Of a DNA stretch of 64,000 bases, positions 36,757-45,551 are shown piece after piece. The first letter of the stretch is position 1; each line of letters begins with the position of its first letter. The DNA lies in NCBI RefSeq assembly GCF_014837175.1, contig NZ_JACYFR010000005.1:282812-346811 (forward strand), read 5' to 3'. Under the pieces are notes generated by a model. That model saw only the letters and a list, made by a program, of their open reading frames with translations, did not search any database and was not told the DNA's origin. This DNA is from Cellulomonas sp. JH27-2. Lineage in GTDB: Bacteria > Actinomycetota > Actinomycetes > Actinomycetales > Cellulomonadaceae. The position numbers and the translations under genes were made by a program.

Positions 36757-36770
36757 CGAGAGTCCTCTCG
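36757..36770 (-). promoter_or_regulatory. Hairpin covering ribosome binding site of TarI-like gene
   Basis: CGAGAG-GA-CTCTCG on the minus strand ends directly at the ATG at 36,756 and contains the AGAGGA ribosome site. A 6-bp stem with a 2-nt centre is short, so the effect may be small. Confidence 0.3.
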
Positions 36771-36849
36771 CGGACGTGAGTCGGGTCACGACGGCCGGTC
36801 GCCCGGCCGGGACGGGACGTTCCGCGACGTCGCGGGGCTGCCCGGCGTC

Positions 36850-36855
36850 TAGTAT
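36850..36855 (+). promoter_or_regulatory. -10 box for ABC exporter operon
   Basis: TAGTAT, about 80 nt before the chosen permease start; predicted transcript start near 36,862. Confidence 0.4.
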
Positions 36856-36934
36856 GGGGCATCGGTCCGGACCCTCGTCGTCGCGACGAGCCCCGGGCCG
36901 CCGCCCGGTTCCCGACAGATTGGCCCCACGCCAC

Positions 36935-37960
36935 GTGCCCGCTCCGACGCAGTCCGCAGGACTCGTGACGCCGGCGTCCTCGGGACCGCAGGACGAGTCG
37001 ATCGCGATCCCGACACGGCCTTCACGCCCTCAGCCGGTCGACGGCGAGCTGCCCGACGCGTTGGGCCCCTTCGCGTCGAGCGACGAGATGCGCGCCGTGG
37101 CGCAGGCGTCAGGCCTGCGCCAGATGGGCGTGCGGCCGCCGCTGACGGACTACGTCCGGTCGCTGTGGGCGCGGCGTGCATTCATCCGCACGCTCGGCCA
37201 GGCGAAGGCCTACGCGCGCAACCAGGGCTCGTACCTGGGCCAGCTGTGGTCGATCCTCAACCCGCTGCTGAACTCGCTCGTCTACGTGTTCATCTTCGGG
37301 CTCCTGATCAAGACGACCCGTGGCACGGAGAACGGCATCGCGTTCATCGTGACCGGAGTCTTTCTGTACCGGTTCTTCGACTCGTCCGTGAGCACCGGGG
37401 CGAACTCGCTGAAGAGCAACATGAGCCTGGTGCGGTCCGTGCACTTCCCGCGCGCGGTGCTGCCCATCTCGACGACCATCACCGAGCTGACGACGCTGGG
37501 GCCCGCCCTGGTGGTCATGGTGCTCATCTCGTGGGCGTCCGGTTTCATCCCCAGCCAGGGCGAGGTGCCCTTCACCTGGCGCCTGCTCCTGCTGCCGGTC
37601 GCCGTCGCGCTCATGTGGGTGTTCAACACCGGGTGCGCCTTCATGGTCGCGCGGTGGGTCGCGATCACCCCGGACCTCGGCAACGTCATCCCCTTCGCGC
37701 TCCGGTTCGTGTTCTACGCATCCGGCGTGCTCTTCAGCGTCGACCACTACCTGAAGGACCACGAGGCGCTCGCGGGTGTGCTCAGCTACCAGCCGATCGC
37801 CGCATTCCTCGACATCGGCCGCCAGGCGGTCCTCAACGACCCCGTCGCCGCTCCGCTCGACCTGACCATGTGGTTCGTCGCGCTCGGCTGGGCGATCCTG
37901 TTCCTGGTCGTCGGGTTCTGGATCTTCTGGCGCGGCGAAGAGCGCTACGGTCGGGACTGA
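36935..37960 (+). CDS. ABC-2 polymer exporter permease (TagG/Wzm type)
   Basis: Membrane subunit that moves undecaprenyl-linked teichoic acid or O-polysaccharide across the cytoplasmic membrane. About 341 residues: a cytoplasmic Pro-rich N-terminus, an amphipathic start with YARNQGSYLGQLWSILNPLLNSLVYVFIFG, then six membrane helices. This region matches TagG/RfbA-type ABC2_membrane proteins. It is the only exporter in the window. The start is uncertain: GTG 36,935, GTG 36,965 and TTG 36,920 are in frame, none with a strong ribosome site. The stop is 1 nt before the ATP-binding subunit. Confidence 0.87.
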   Translation: MPAPTQSAGLVTPASSGPQDESIAIPTRPSRPQPVDGELPDALGPFASSDEMRAVAQASGLRQMGVRPPLTDYVRSLWARRAFIRTLGQAKAYARNQGSYLGQLWSILNPLLNSLVYVFIFGLLIKTTRGTENGIAFIVTGVFLYRFFDSSVSTGANSLKSNMSLVRSVHFPRAVLPISTTITELTTLGPALVVMVLISWASGFIPSQGEVPFTWRLLLLPVAVALMWVFNTGCAFMVARWVAITPDLGNVIPFALRFVFYASGVLFSVDHYLKDHEALAGVLSYQPIAAFLDIGRQAVLNDPVAAPLDLTMWFVALGWAILFLVVGFWIFWRGEERYGRD

Positions 37961-37961
37961 C

Positions 37962-38819
37962 ATGAGCATCCCTGAAGAGATCGACTTCGAGGTCGACGCC
38001 GACGACCTGTCACCGCTCGCCGCCGACGCGCGGCCGCTCGGCGCTCCTTCCCTCGTCGTCGACGACCTGTACATCACCTACCGGGTGTTCGGCGGCAAGC
38101 GGGTCGGCGCTGGTGTGGGTGCCCCGCCGAGCCTGCTCAAGCGCCTCCTCGGGCGTGGTCGCACGCACGTCGGCGGCGTCACGTCCGTCGAGGCCGTCAA
38201 GGGCATCTCGTTCGTCGCGCGGCACGGCGAGTCGATCGGCATCGTCGGCATCAACGGCTCCGGCAAGAGCACGCTCATGCGCGCCATCGCGGGCCTGATC
38301 CCGCCCACCCAGGGAGCGGTGTACGTCTCGGGAGACCCGTCGCTGCTGGGGGTCAACGCCGTGCTCATGGGTTCGCTGACGGGCGAGCGCAACGTCATGA
38401 TCGGCGGGCTCGCGCTGGGCCTGTCACCCGAGGAGGTCCGCGAGAAGTTCGACGACATCGTCGAGTTCTCCGGCATCGGCGACGCCGTGTACCTGCCGAT
38501 GAGCGCGTACTCCTCGGGCATGGGTGCCCGCCTGCGCTTCGCGATCAGCGCGGCGGCCGTGCCCGACGTCCTCATGATCGACGAGGCGCTCGCCACCGGT
38601 GACGCCGCGTTCCGCAAGAAGAGCAAGGACCGCATCGACGCGATCCGGGACCAGGCGGCCACGGTCTTCCTGGTCAGCCACTCGCTCGCGACCATCGAGT
38701 CGATCTGCTCGCGGACGCTGTGGATCCACCAGGGCAAGCTGGTGATGGACGGGCCCGCCGCGGAGGTGTGCGCGGCATACAAGGCATTCGTGAAGGCGCA
38801 GGACGGCGCTTCGCGCTGA
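37962..38819 (+). CDS. ABC exporter ATP-binding subunit (TagH/Wzt type)
   Basis: A 285-residue ATPase powering the TagG-type permease. It shows the polysaccharide-exporter insert before Walker A, Walker A GINGSGKST (about residue 96), signature SAYSSGMGARLRF (about 180), Walker B DVLMIDEAL (about 203) and switch histidine SHSLAT. It lacks the C-terminal carbohydrate-binding domain that Wzt proteins use to recognise capped O-antigen chains, so export is probably not gated by a terminal modification recognised by this subunit. Starts 1 nt after the permease stop, clearly one operon. Confidence 0.9.
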   Translation: MSIPEEIDFEVDADDLSPLAADARPLGAPSLVVDDLYITYRVFGGKRVGAGVGAPPSLLKRLLGRGRTHVGGVTSVEAVKGISFVARHGESIGIVGINGSGKSTLMRAIAGLIPPTQGAVYVSGDPSLLGVNAVLMGSLTGERNVMIGGLALGLSPEEVREKFDDIVEFSGIGDAVYLPMSAYSSGMGARLRFAISAAAVPDVLMIDEALATGDAAFRKKSKDRIDAIRDQAATVFLVSHSLATIESICSRTLWIHQGKLVMDGPAAEVCAAYKAFVKAQDGASR

Positions 38820-38872
38820 ACGGGCCGCCGTCGCCCGCCCCTGCACCACGGCACCACCGGGAGAGACCGAAG

Positions 38873-41800
38873 ATGAAGAAGACTGTCCGCGGCCTGGCGG
38901 CGCGGCTGACGCCTGCTCCGATCAAGTCCCGGCTCCGCAGCGGCGGGCCTGGCGGAGCACGGCTCGCCGAGGCCGCCCCGGAGACCGGGGAGGTCGCTGT
39001 GACCGGCCTGCGGCGCGACTGGTCGGTGCTGGGTGTCGATCGCACGGGTTCGGGATGGGACGTCACCGTCGCCGTTGCCGACGACACGTTCCGAAGCATC
39101 GCGATGGCCCTCGCGGGTCGGGAGACCCACGACGTCCGCTTCGTCCCCATGATGCTTGCGGACGGGACCGCCACGGCACAGCTCCCGGACTCGGTGCTGG
39201 CTCCGTTCGGTGGCGAGGTCGTCGACCTGTGGGTCGAGCCCGTGCTGGGCGACGCGCCGAACGGTTGGCGACGCGTGTCGGCGGCGGAGGGGTCCCTGGG
39301 GGTGCAGGCGCCAGGTGCGGCGGGCGGTCGGTGGTACGCGACCCGCAAGGGCAACGTGAGCATCGAGGTGCCCGCCCTGCCCGGGGGCACCGCGGCGCGT
39401 CCCCGCCTCGTCGGCCTGGAGATCGGCACGACGGCGGTGCTGACCCTGCGCGACGTGCCCGCGGGGCCGGGTCCGTACCTGGTGCTGGTGGGTGCGGCGA
39501 CGAAGAAGGAGGTCGTGGTCGAGCTCGGGACCGTCGGCGCCGACGTCGAGGCGGTCGTCGCGATCGAGCACCTCACGGGGTTCGGGTCCGAGGTCGTCGA
39601 CCTCTACATCGGCAGCGACGACGTGGTCGGGGCCACGCGGGTCCGCCGTCGGCTCGGCGTAGGCATCCGGGTCCCGGACGACGTGGCTCCGGGCTGGTCC
39701 CGGCGATGGTTCGCGACGGCCGACGGGCAGGTCAGCCTCCGTCGACGTACGCCGGTCGAGGCGATCTCCGAGGGCGGCATGTTCGACCCGGAGTACTACC
39801 GCAGCCAGTGCCCGGACCTTCCCGCCGGCGTCGACCCGATCGAGCACTACGTGACGACCGGTGCCGCCGCGGGCCTGAACCCCTCCGCGATGTTCGACAC
39901 GGACTACTACCGGCGCAACAACCCGGCGGTGCGCGGGATCGGCCTGGCGCACTACGGCGAGTTCGGCTGGCGCGAGTTCCGCAACCCGTCGTCGGACTTC
40001 GACACCTGGTGGTACTGGTCGAAGCACATGGGCCTCGTCGACGACGGTGTGAGCCCGTTGGCGCACTACGAGAAGCACGGCAGACGTGCCGGCCTCAGCA
40101 CGCGCCCCTCGCGGAGCCCGTCGCGGTCCCTGGGGACGGGGCACGCCCTCGAGGACCCGGGCAACGTGCGGCGCGTCTGCATGTTCGCGGCCTACGACGC
40201 GCAGGGGATCGTCGACGACTACGTCGTCGCCTACCTCACCGAGCTCGCGAAGCACGCCGACGTCTACTACTGGGCCGACTCCGACATGGCGCCCGAGGAG
40301 CTCGCAAAGCTGAGCGGCGTCACCCAGGGCGCCTGGGCGCAGCGCCACGGCGAGTACGACTTCGGCTCCTACGCGCGCCTCGTCGACGCCGTCGGGTGGG
40401 AGACGATCGAGACGTACGACGAGCTGCTGTTCGTCAACGACAGCTGCTACCTGGTGCGTCCGCTCGACGAGGTCTTCGCCGAGATGAGTGGCCGCCGAGC
40501 CGACTGGTGGGCCCTGCAGGCCACCAAGGGCATGGCGCAGACCCGCAGCATCGCGGTCAACCAGTTCCGCGAGCCGATCGCGGTGGACGCCGTGCGCACG
40601 TCGCTGGTGGACGCGTTCGAGCGTGACTACACCTACGACTTCCACCTCGGCTCGTACTTCGTCGCTTACCGCCAGCCCGTCATCCGTGACATCGAGTTCC
40701 GCCGGTACATCGGGGCCGTCACGCGGCAGACGAGCAAGCGGACGATCGTCAAGACGTATGAAGTGGGCCTGACGCGCTGGCTGATCCACCACGGGCACCA
40801 GCTCGACACGTTCGTCTCGAAGCTGTACCCGTTCCACCCGATCTACAGCGAGTGGTACTTCCGCCTGCTCGACGAAGGCTTCCCGCTGCTCAAGCGCTAC
40901 CTGCTGGCCGAGAACCACTACGACGTGCCGCGGCTGGGCACCTGGAAGTCGCGTGTCCTGGAGAAGGCGCCGACGGCGGACGTCGACATGTTCGAGCGGA
41001 ACCTGCGTCGCGTCACGGACGCCGACAAGCTGCGCCGTACTCTCGCCGTCGGGACCGAGGAGGGGATCGTCGACGCGCCGGTCCCCGACCACCTGCTGAC
41101 CAAGGACGAGTTCGCGGCGGCCGACGTCCTGAGCCCGAAGCACACGAGCTGGTGGGTGTTCCCGGTCTGCGCGTTCACGCACCGCTTCTCGGGGAACGAA
41201 CGGGCCATCTTCGAAGCGGTGAAGAACGACCCGTCGATCAAGAAGGTCGTCCTGACCCGAGACCTCGACGTCTCGGTCGACGGCGTCGACGTCGAGGTGC
41301 TGCCGCTGCACAGCCCCGAGGGCCAGCACCGACTCATGCGCGCGGGCACCATCTTCATCAAGCACAGCACGAGCCGGAACCTCGTGTACCCCGTCTCGTC
41401 CGAGCTGCACAACCTGATCCAGGTGTGGCACGGCATCCCGCTCAAGCGCATCGGGTACGCCTCGTCGGACTTCCTGGGCGTGCTGGACCGTGCGGCCGAG
41501 GACCATTCCAGGTATCGCGCCGTCATCAGCTCGTCGAAGGTCGACTCGCTGGCGATGACGGCCGCGTTCTACCCGTTGACGGTGCACCAGGTCTGGAACA
41601 CGGGTCTGCCGCGCAACGACTTCATCCTGCGTGACGAGCGCGACCTGCCGGACGACTTCCGAGCTGAGCTCGAGCGCCTGCGTGAGCTGGTCGGCGATCG
41701 TCGCCTGGTGCTCTTCATGCCGACCTTCCGCAACGCGCAGTCGGACGGCTATTACCGCTTCGAGCCCGACGAGGTCGCGCGGCTCGCGGCGTGGCTCGAG

Positions 41801-42280
41801 CGGGAGAACTGCGTGCTCGGGATCCGTGAGCACATGGCAGACAGCTCCCACCTGTACAGCCAGCAGCTCGCGGGCCTGCCGGTCGTCGAGCTGTCGGACG
41901 ACACGTTCCCGAACGTCGAGGTGCTCTACCGGGTGTCGTCCGCGCTCATCACCGACTACTCGAGCGCCTTCATCGACTACATGCTCACCGGCAAGCCGAT
42001 GGTGAGCTTCGCGTACGACCTGCAGGCGTACCTCATGGAGCGTGGGCTGTTCTACGATCTCGACCTCGCGTTCCCCGGTCCGGTCTGCGAGACGTTCGAC
42101 GAGCTCGCCGCGGCGCTCGACGGGCTGCTGACGCCCGGCACCGACCCGACCTACGCGCTCAAGCGCCGCCTGTTCTTCGACCACGAGGACGACAAGAGCT
42201 CGGCCAGGGTCGTGGAACGCCTGCGGGACCTGGGCGAGGCGCACGGCGTCGGGAAGCCTCCTGGCGAACGGACGACGTAG
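38873..42280 (+). CDS. RgpF-TagF fusion: rhamnan-synthesis F domain plus polyol-phosphate polymerase
   Basis: A 1,135-residue protein. Two beta-rich modules (about 40-300) lead to three aromatic repeats (FDPEYYRSQCPDL 303, FDTDYYRRNNP 340, FDTWWYWSKH 376), then an RgpF-like domain (about 432-720; VCMFAAYD, YDELLFVNDSCYL, FHLGSYFVAYR). The C-terminus is a Glyphos_transf domain with VWHGIPLKRIG (about 850), LFMPTFRNAQS (947) and LITDYSSAFIDYMLTGKP (1026). RgpF proteins act in rhamnan synthesis. The fusion suggests one enzyme adds a sugar and a polyol phosphate to the same chain. ATG 38,873 is 53 nt after the ABC gene, likely the same operon. Confidence 0.84.
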   Translation: MKKTVRGLAARLTPAPIKSRLRSGGPGGARLAEAAPETGEVAVTGLRRDWSVLGVDRTGSGWDVTVAVADDTFRSIAMALAGRETHDVRFVPMMLADGTATAQLPDSVLAPFGGEVVDLWVEPVLGDAPNGWRRVSAAEGSLGVQAPGAAGGRWYATRKGNVSIEVPALPGGTAARPRLVGLEIGTTAVLTLRDVPAGPGPYLVLVGAATKKEVVVELGTVGADVEAVVAIEHLTGFGSEVVDLYIGSDDVVGATRVRRRLGVGIRVPDDVAPGWSRRWFATADGQVSLRRRTPVEAISEGGMFDPEYYRSQCPDLPAGVDPIEHYVTTGAAAGLNPSAMFDTDYYRRNNPAVRGIGLAHYGEFGWREFRNPSSDFDTWWYWSKHMGLVDDGVSPLAHYEKHGRRAGLSTRPSRSPSRSLGTGHALEDPGNVRRVCMFAAYDAQGIVDDYVVAYLTELAKHADVYYWADSDMAPEELAKLSGVTQGAWAQRHGEYDFGSYARLVDAVGWETIETYDELLFVNDSCYLVRPLDEVFAEMSGRRADWWALQATKGMAQTRSIAVNQFREPIAVDAVRTSLVDAFERDYTYDFHLGSYFVAYRQPVIRDIEFRRYIGAVTRQTSKRTIVKTYEVGLTRWLIHHGHQLDTFVSKLYPFHPIYSEWYFRLLDEGFPLLKRYLLAENHYDVPRLGTWKSRVLEKAPTADVDMFERNLRRVTDADKLRRTLAVGTEEGIVDAPVPDHLLTKDEFAAADVLSPKHTSWWVFPVCAFTHRFSGNERAIFEAVKNDPSIKKVVLTRDLDVSVDGVDVEVLPLHSPEGQHRLMRAGTIFIKHSTSRNLVYPVSSELHNLIQVWHGIPLKRIGYASSDFLGVLDRAAEDHSRYRAVISSSKVDSLAMTAAFYPLTVHQVWNTGLPRNDFILRDERDLPDDFRAELERLRELVGDRRLVLFMPTFRNAQSDGYYRFEPDEVARLAAWLERENCVLGIREHMADSSHLYSQQLAGLPVVELSDDTFPNVEVLYRVSSALITDYSSAFIDYMLTGKPMVSFAYDLQAYLMERGLFYDLDLAFPGPVCETFDELAAALDGLLTPGTDPTYALKRRLFFDHEDDKSSARVVERLRDLGEAHGVGKPPGERTT

Positions 42281-42403
42281 TGTGCGGGCGGTCGACGGGC
42301 GGGCGAGCGGCCGCACCGTGAGGAGCAAGCTGGCTGGTCGTGGTGCCGCGAAGCGTCGCCGCGTGGACTCGACGTCGTACGTGTGAGGAGATGGGTGCCG
42401 GTG

Positions 42404-43726
42404 ATGAGGCGACTGCGGAGGTTTGCGGGAGCGGTGAAGCGCGACCTCGTGGGTCGTCGGCGTCACGAGACCCCGAAGGCGGCCGGGAACGCACCGGCGA
42501 AGGACACGTCCGCGGCGCCGCCCGTCGCTGGACTGGGCGACCCGGGCTGGCAGCTGCCCGTGGTGCTGATCTCGTTCAACCGGGGCCCGATGCTCCGCAA
42601 GGTCGTGGAGGGCTACCGGCGCCAGACGGTTCCCGTCGACGTGTTCGTGCACGACAACGGTAGCGAGGACCCCGAGACCGTACGTGTCCTGGCCGAGCTG
42701 GAGCGCGAGGGCGTCGTCGTCTTCCGCCGCGCAGCGATCTCGTCCCCGGAGGACCTCAACCTGGTGGACGAGTCGGTCCAGGCCGTGTTCCGTGACCGGC
42801 CGGCGTCGCCCTACGCGGTCTCCGACTGCGACGTCTCGATCGCTGACAGCTCCGAGCGCACGTTGGAGACGTACCTGCAGGTGCTCGCCGATCGCCCGGA
42901 GCTCGACTGCGTCGGTCCGATGCTGCGCATCGACGACGTGCCGACCACGTATCCGCTGTACTCCGCGATGATGAACCGCCACATCGGCAGGTTCTGGTCG
43001 CGTGAGCCGCAGCTGTCCACCGTGGCTGGTCGGCCGTTCGCCTACCAGGCAGCCCCGATCGACACGACCCTGGCGGTCTACCGAGCGGGCGAGCCGTACC
43101 GTCGGCTCCGCAAGGGGGCACGGCTCTACTTCCCCTACGACGCGCGACACCTCGACTGGTACCCCGACGAGCACCAGGACGCGTACCGGCAGAGCGCGGA
43201 CGGCTCGACGATCAGCAACTGGTCGAACCCGGCGCGTGAGCGTGCGAGCCGGTTCACCACCATGGAGAGCTCGGAGTACCGCACGGTGGTCGAAGGCCCG
43301 GACGGCGGCCTGGTGGTCGAGACGAGGTCGGTCGCCTCGGTGTCGGGTGCGCGGAGCGCCGACCTGCTCAGCGTGATGGAAGACATCATGCGTGACCTGG
43401 AGCCGTCGTGGCCCGGGCTGACGACGCGCGCGTGGGTGTGGCGGGACACCGTCGGCGTGGTCGACGCCCAGCTCGCGTCCGGTGAGCGACTCGGGCTGGA
43501 CCTGATCCCGGGTGCGGGTGACCGGTGGGCCGTGTGCCTGGTCGCGCGGACCGACCCGGCGAACGACGTCGTCTCGCGGCTCGGCCTCGACGTGATCGGT
43601 CGTCGACGTTACCTGGTGCGAGAGGTCCAGGCGGGCCGACGTGCTGTGCCGGACCCCGTCGAGGCTGCCGAGGCGTTCCGCGCGGTCCTGGAACAGCTGA
43701 TTACCGTCGACCCCTCGGCGCGCTGA
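42404..43726 (+). CDS. GT2-like glycosyltransferase with extended C-terminus
   Basis: A 440-residue protein with a GT-A core: LPVVLISFNRGPML (about residue 46), FVHDNGSEDPE, and the metal motif AVSDCDVSIAD (about 140). After a loop with ARHLDWYPDEHQDAY comes a C-terminal domain of about 150 residues with no family I recognise. GTG codons at 42,395 and 42,401 are also possible starts; GAGGAG lies at 42,385-42,390. It follows the RgpF-TagF gene by about 120 bp. Substrate unknown. Confidence 0.7.
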   Translation: MRRLRRFAGAVKRDLVGRRRHETPKAAGNAPAKDTSAAPPVAGLGDPGWQLPVVLISFNRGPMLRKVVEGYRRQTVPVDVFVHDNGSEDPETVRVLAELEREGVVVFRRAAISSPEDLNLVDESVQAVFRDRPASPYAVSDCDVSIADSSERTLETYLQVLADRPELDCVGPMLRIDDVPTTYPLYSAMMNRHIGRFWSREPQLSTVAGRPFAYQAAPIDTTLAVYRAGEPYRRLRKGARLYFPYDARHLDWYPDEHQDAYRQSADGSTISNWSNPARERASRFTTMESSEYRTVVEGPDGGLVVETRSVASVSGARSADLLSVMEDIMRDLEPSWPGLTTRAWVWRDTVGVVDAQLASGERLGLDLIPGAGDRWAVCLVARTDPANDVVSRLGLDVIGRRRYLVREVQAGRRAVPDPVEAAEAFRAVLEQLITVDPSAR

Positions 43727-43844
43727 CGCGTCCACCGGACCGCTGTGGCACGATGTCTCACCGGGTCGTCCTCGACCCCTCCCGTCCCCATCACGGCTCG
43801 GCGATCGTTGCTCGTCGGCTCCCGTCAAGGAAGTTCGTCACGAG

Positions 43845-44759
43845 ATGAGTAGCCGTCCCACCCGCCGGTCCGCCGGTCGCCTCTACGCGGGCCTGCGTCG
43901 CCGTACCGGCACCGTGTTGCGTGCGGCGGGTGAGCAGCTCGCGCCGCCGGCGAAGCCGGCCATGAGCGGTGTGCTGCCGACGACGCGGCACAAGCTGACC
44001 GGCCTCGCGGCGCGCGACGAGCGCGTCGACCTCCGGGCGTGGGTCGGCTCCTCCGACTACCGGGTGACGCCCGACGGCTTTCACGTCGCACTCGTGGAGC
44101 GCGGGAGCGGCCGCCGCACCACGGTGAAGGTCAAGCCCGTCGGGCCGGTCACGGAGGACGGCTGCGTGGCCGTCTCGGCCGGGTTCCGCATCGGCGCGCG
44201 CGCTCTGGCGGGAGCAGGTCCGTGGGAGGTCCTGGTGGCGCCGACGTGGGCAGGTCGCGAAGGAGCCTGGTCGCGTCTCGGGACGAGCCTGACGCGGGGC
44301 ATGCCGCGCGACGGAGCGCCCGTCGGTGGTGGCGCCCTGATCGTCGAGTTCGAGGGTGCGAGCGACGGTCTCCTGATCAGTCGTGCGAGCGGTGTCCCGG
44401 ACATCGCTGTCGTCGAGGTCCGTGCCGACGACGACGGTCGACCGGAAGCCGTCGTCACGGGGATCTCGCGCCCGAACCTGCGCGCGTACGCTCAGCTGTC
44501 CCCGGCGGGCAGCCGTGCCGCTCGCCATCGGCTTCCCTACCGCGACGCCGGCGCGGAGCTGACCGCCGTGCGCCTTCCCGTGCCGCCCCCCGGAAGCACC
44601 GAACCGGTCCAGGTCGCACTGTCGGTGGCGGTGGACGGCGTCCTGCGACCCGTCGTGGTGCCCGAGTCGGCACCGGTGGCTTCGTTCGACGGGTTCCGCG
44701 TCGAGCAGCTCGTGGGCGCGCTGCTCGTCGTCCGGCAGGAAGGCGTGGACCATGAGTGA
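43845..44759 (+). CDS. Free-standing beta-rich accessory protein of the polymer locus
   Basis: A 304-residue protein with no signal peptide, membrane segment or catalytic motif that I recognise. It has a basic N-terminus (TRRSAGRLYAGLRRRTG) and beta-rich sequence such as GPWEVLVAPTWAGREGAW and HVALVERGSGRRTTVKVKP. In style it resembles the N-terminal non-catalytic modules of the TagF-type proteins at 8,370 and 38,873, so it may be a detached accessory domain; this is by eye. The ATG follows AAGGAA, and its 3' end overlaps the pyruvyl transferase gene by 8 nt. Confidence 0.65.
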   Translation: MSSRPTRRSAGRLYAGLRRRTGTVLRAAGEQLAPPAKPAMSGVLPTTRHKLTGLAARDERVDLRAWVGSSDYRVTPDGFHVALVERGSGRRTTVKVKPVGPVTEDGCVAVSAGFRIGARALAGAGPWEVLVAPTWAGREGAWSRLGTSLTRGMPRDGAPVGGGALIVEFEGASDGLLISRASGVPDIAVVEVRADDDGRPEAVVTGISRPNLRAYAQLSPAGSRAARHRLPYRDAGAELTAVRLPVPPPGSTEPVQVALSVAVDGVLRPVVVPESAPVASFDGFRVEQLVGALLVVRQEGVDHE

Positions 44760-45540
44760 CATCCGGCTGTGGTGGTGGCGCTGGCAGCACCCGTACGACC
44801 TGAACTTCGGCGACGAGGTGTCGGCGCCGCTCCTCGAGCGGCTCACGGGACGCCGCGTCGTGTGGACACCGATGGACAAGGCCGACGTCGTCGCCGCCGG
44901 GTCCGTGCTCCAGATCGTGCTGGCACGGCGACGTGCGTCCCTGCCGATCGTGTGGGGGGCAGGTTTCATCGAACCGCAGCAGTACAGCGAGCTCGACGTG
45001 GCGCCTCGCGCGGTGCGAGGGACCAGCACCGCGGCAGCCTTCACCGCCGAGGTGCGGGCGTCGCTGCGACTGGGGGACCCCGGACTCCTTGCCGGTGTGC
45101 TCGTGGACGGCAAGGTCCGCAAGCGCCACCGGCTCGGCGTGATCCCGCACTACACGGACGTCACGCATCCGTGGGTGGCTCAGATCGCCAAGCAGAGCGG
45201 CGTGCGCGTCATCGACGTCGCCTGGACGCCGGAGGAGGTGGCGCGGGAGATCGCTGCCTGCGACGCCGTCGTCTCGTCATCGCTGCACGGGCTGATCTTC
45301 GCGGACGCGCTCGGCGTGCCCAACGCGCGGCTGGTGCTGCACGGCCGACTTGCCGGTGGCGACTACAAGTTCGACGACTACTACTCGGTCTTCGCCGCGG
45401 AACGCGATCGGCTCGTGCTGTCGCCCGAGGTCTTGGCCGACCTGGACGCAGCACAACTCGGCGAGCTGGTCACCCGACGCTTCGACGCACCCCAGGGACT
45501 TGACGACGTGCTCGACGGCCTGCGCTCGGTTCTGCCCTGA
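44752..45540 (+). CDS. Polysaccharide pyruvyl transferase family protein
   Basis: A 262-residue enzyme of the CsaB/GumL family, which transfers pyruvate from phosphoenolpyruvate to a sugar to form a ketal, giving the polymer a negative charge. It begins with a Trp-rich stretch and NFGDEVSAPLLERL, has IVWGAGFIEPQ (about residue 64), HYTDVTHPW (about 127) and the characteristic CDAVVSSSLHGLIFADALGVP (about 168-188). It is shorter than many family members but complete. Translation is coupled to the preceding gene by an 8-nt overlap. It converges on rmlC with only 6 bp between stops. Confidence 0.83.
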   Translation: MSDIRLWWWRWQHPYDLNFGDEVSAPLLERLTGRRVVWTPMDKADVVAAGSVLQIVLARRRASLPIVWGAGFIEPQQYSELDVAPRAVRGTSTAAAFTAEVRASLRLGDPGLLAGVLVDGKVRKRHRLGVIPHYTDVTHPWVAQIAKQSGVRVIDVAWTPEEVAREIAACDAVVSSSLHGLIFADALGVPNARLVLHGRLAGGDYKFDDYYSVFAAERDRLVLSPEVLADLDAAQLGELVTRRFDAPQGLDDVLDGLRSVLP

Positions 45541-45551
45541 CCCGGGTCAGG
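45536..45551. terminator. 16-bp palindrome spanning two convergent stop codons
   Basis: CCTGACCCGGGTCAGG is self-complementary and contains both TGA stops of the convergent pyruvyl transferase and rmlC genes. It may act as a short bidirectional terminator, but no U tract is present. Confidence 0.35.

Noticed and set aside
38078..43828. A minus-strand open frame of more than 1,900 codons opposite the ABC, RgpF-TagF and GT2-like genes
   Set aside because: It is a product of strong GC3 bias on the plus strand. Its translation is Arg/Asp/Val/His-rich with no domain, and the plus-strand genes beneath it have clear families.
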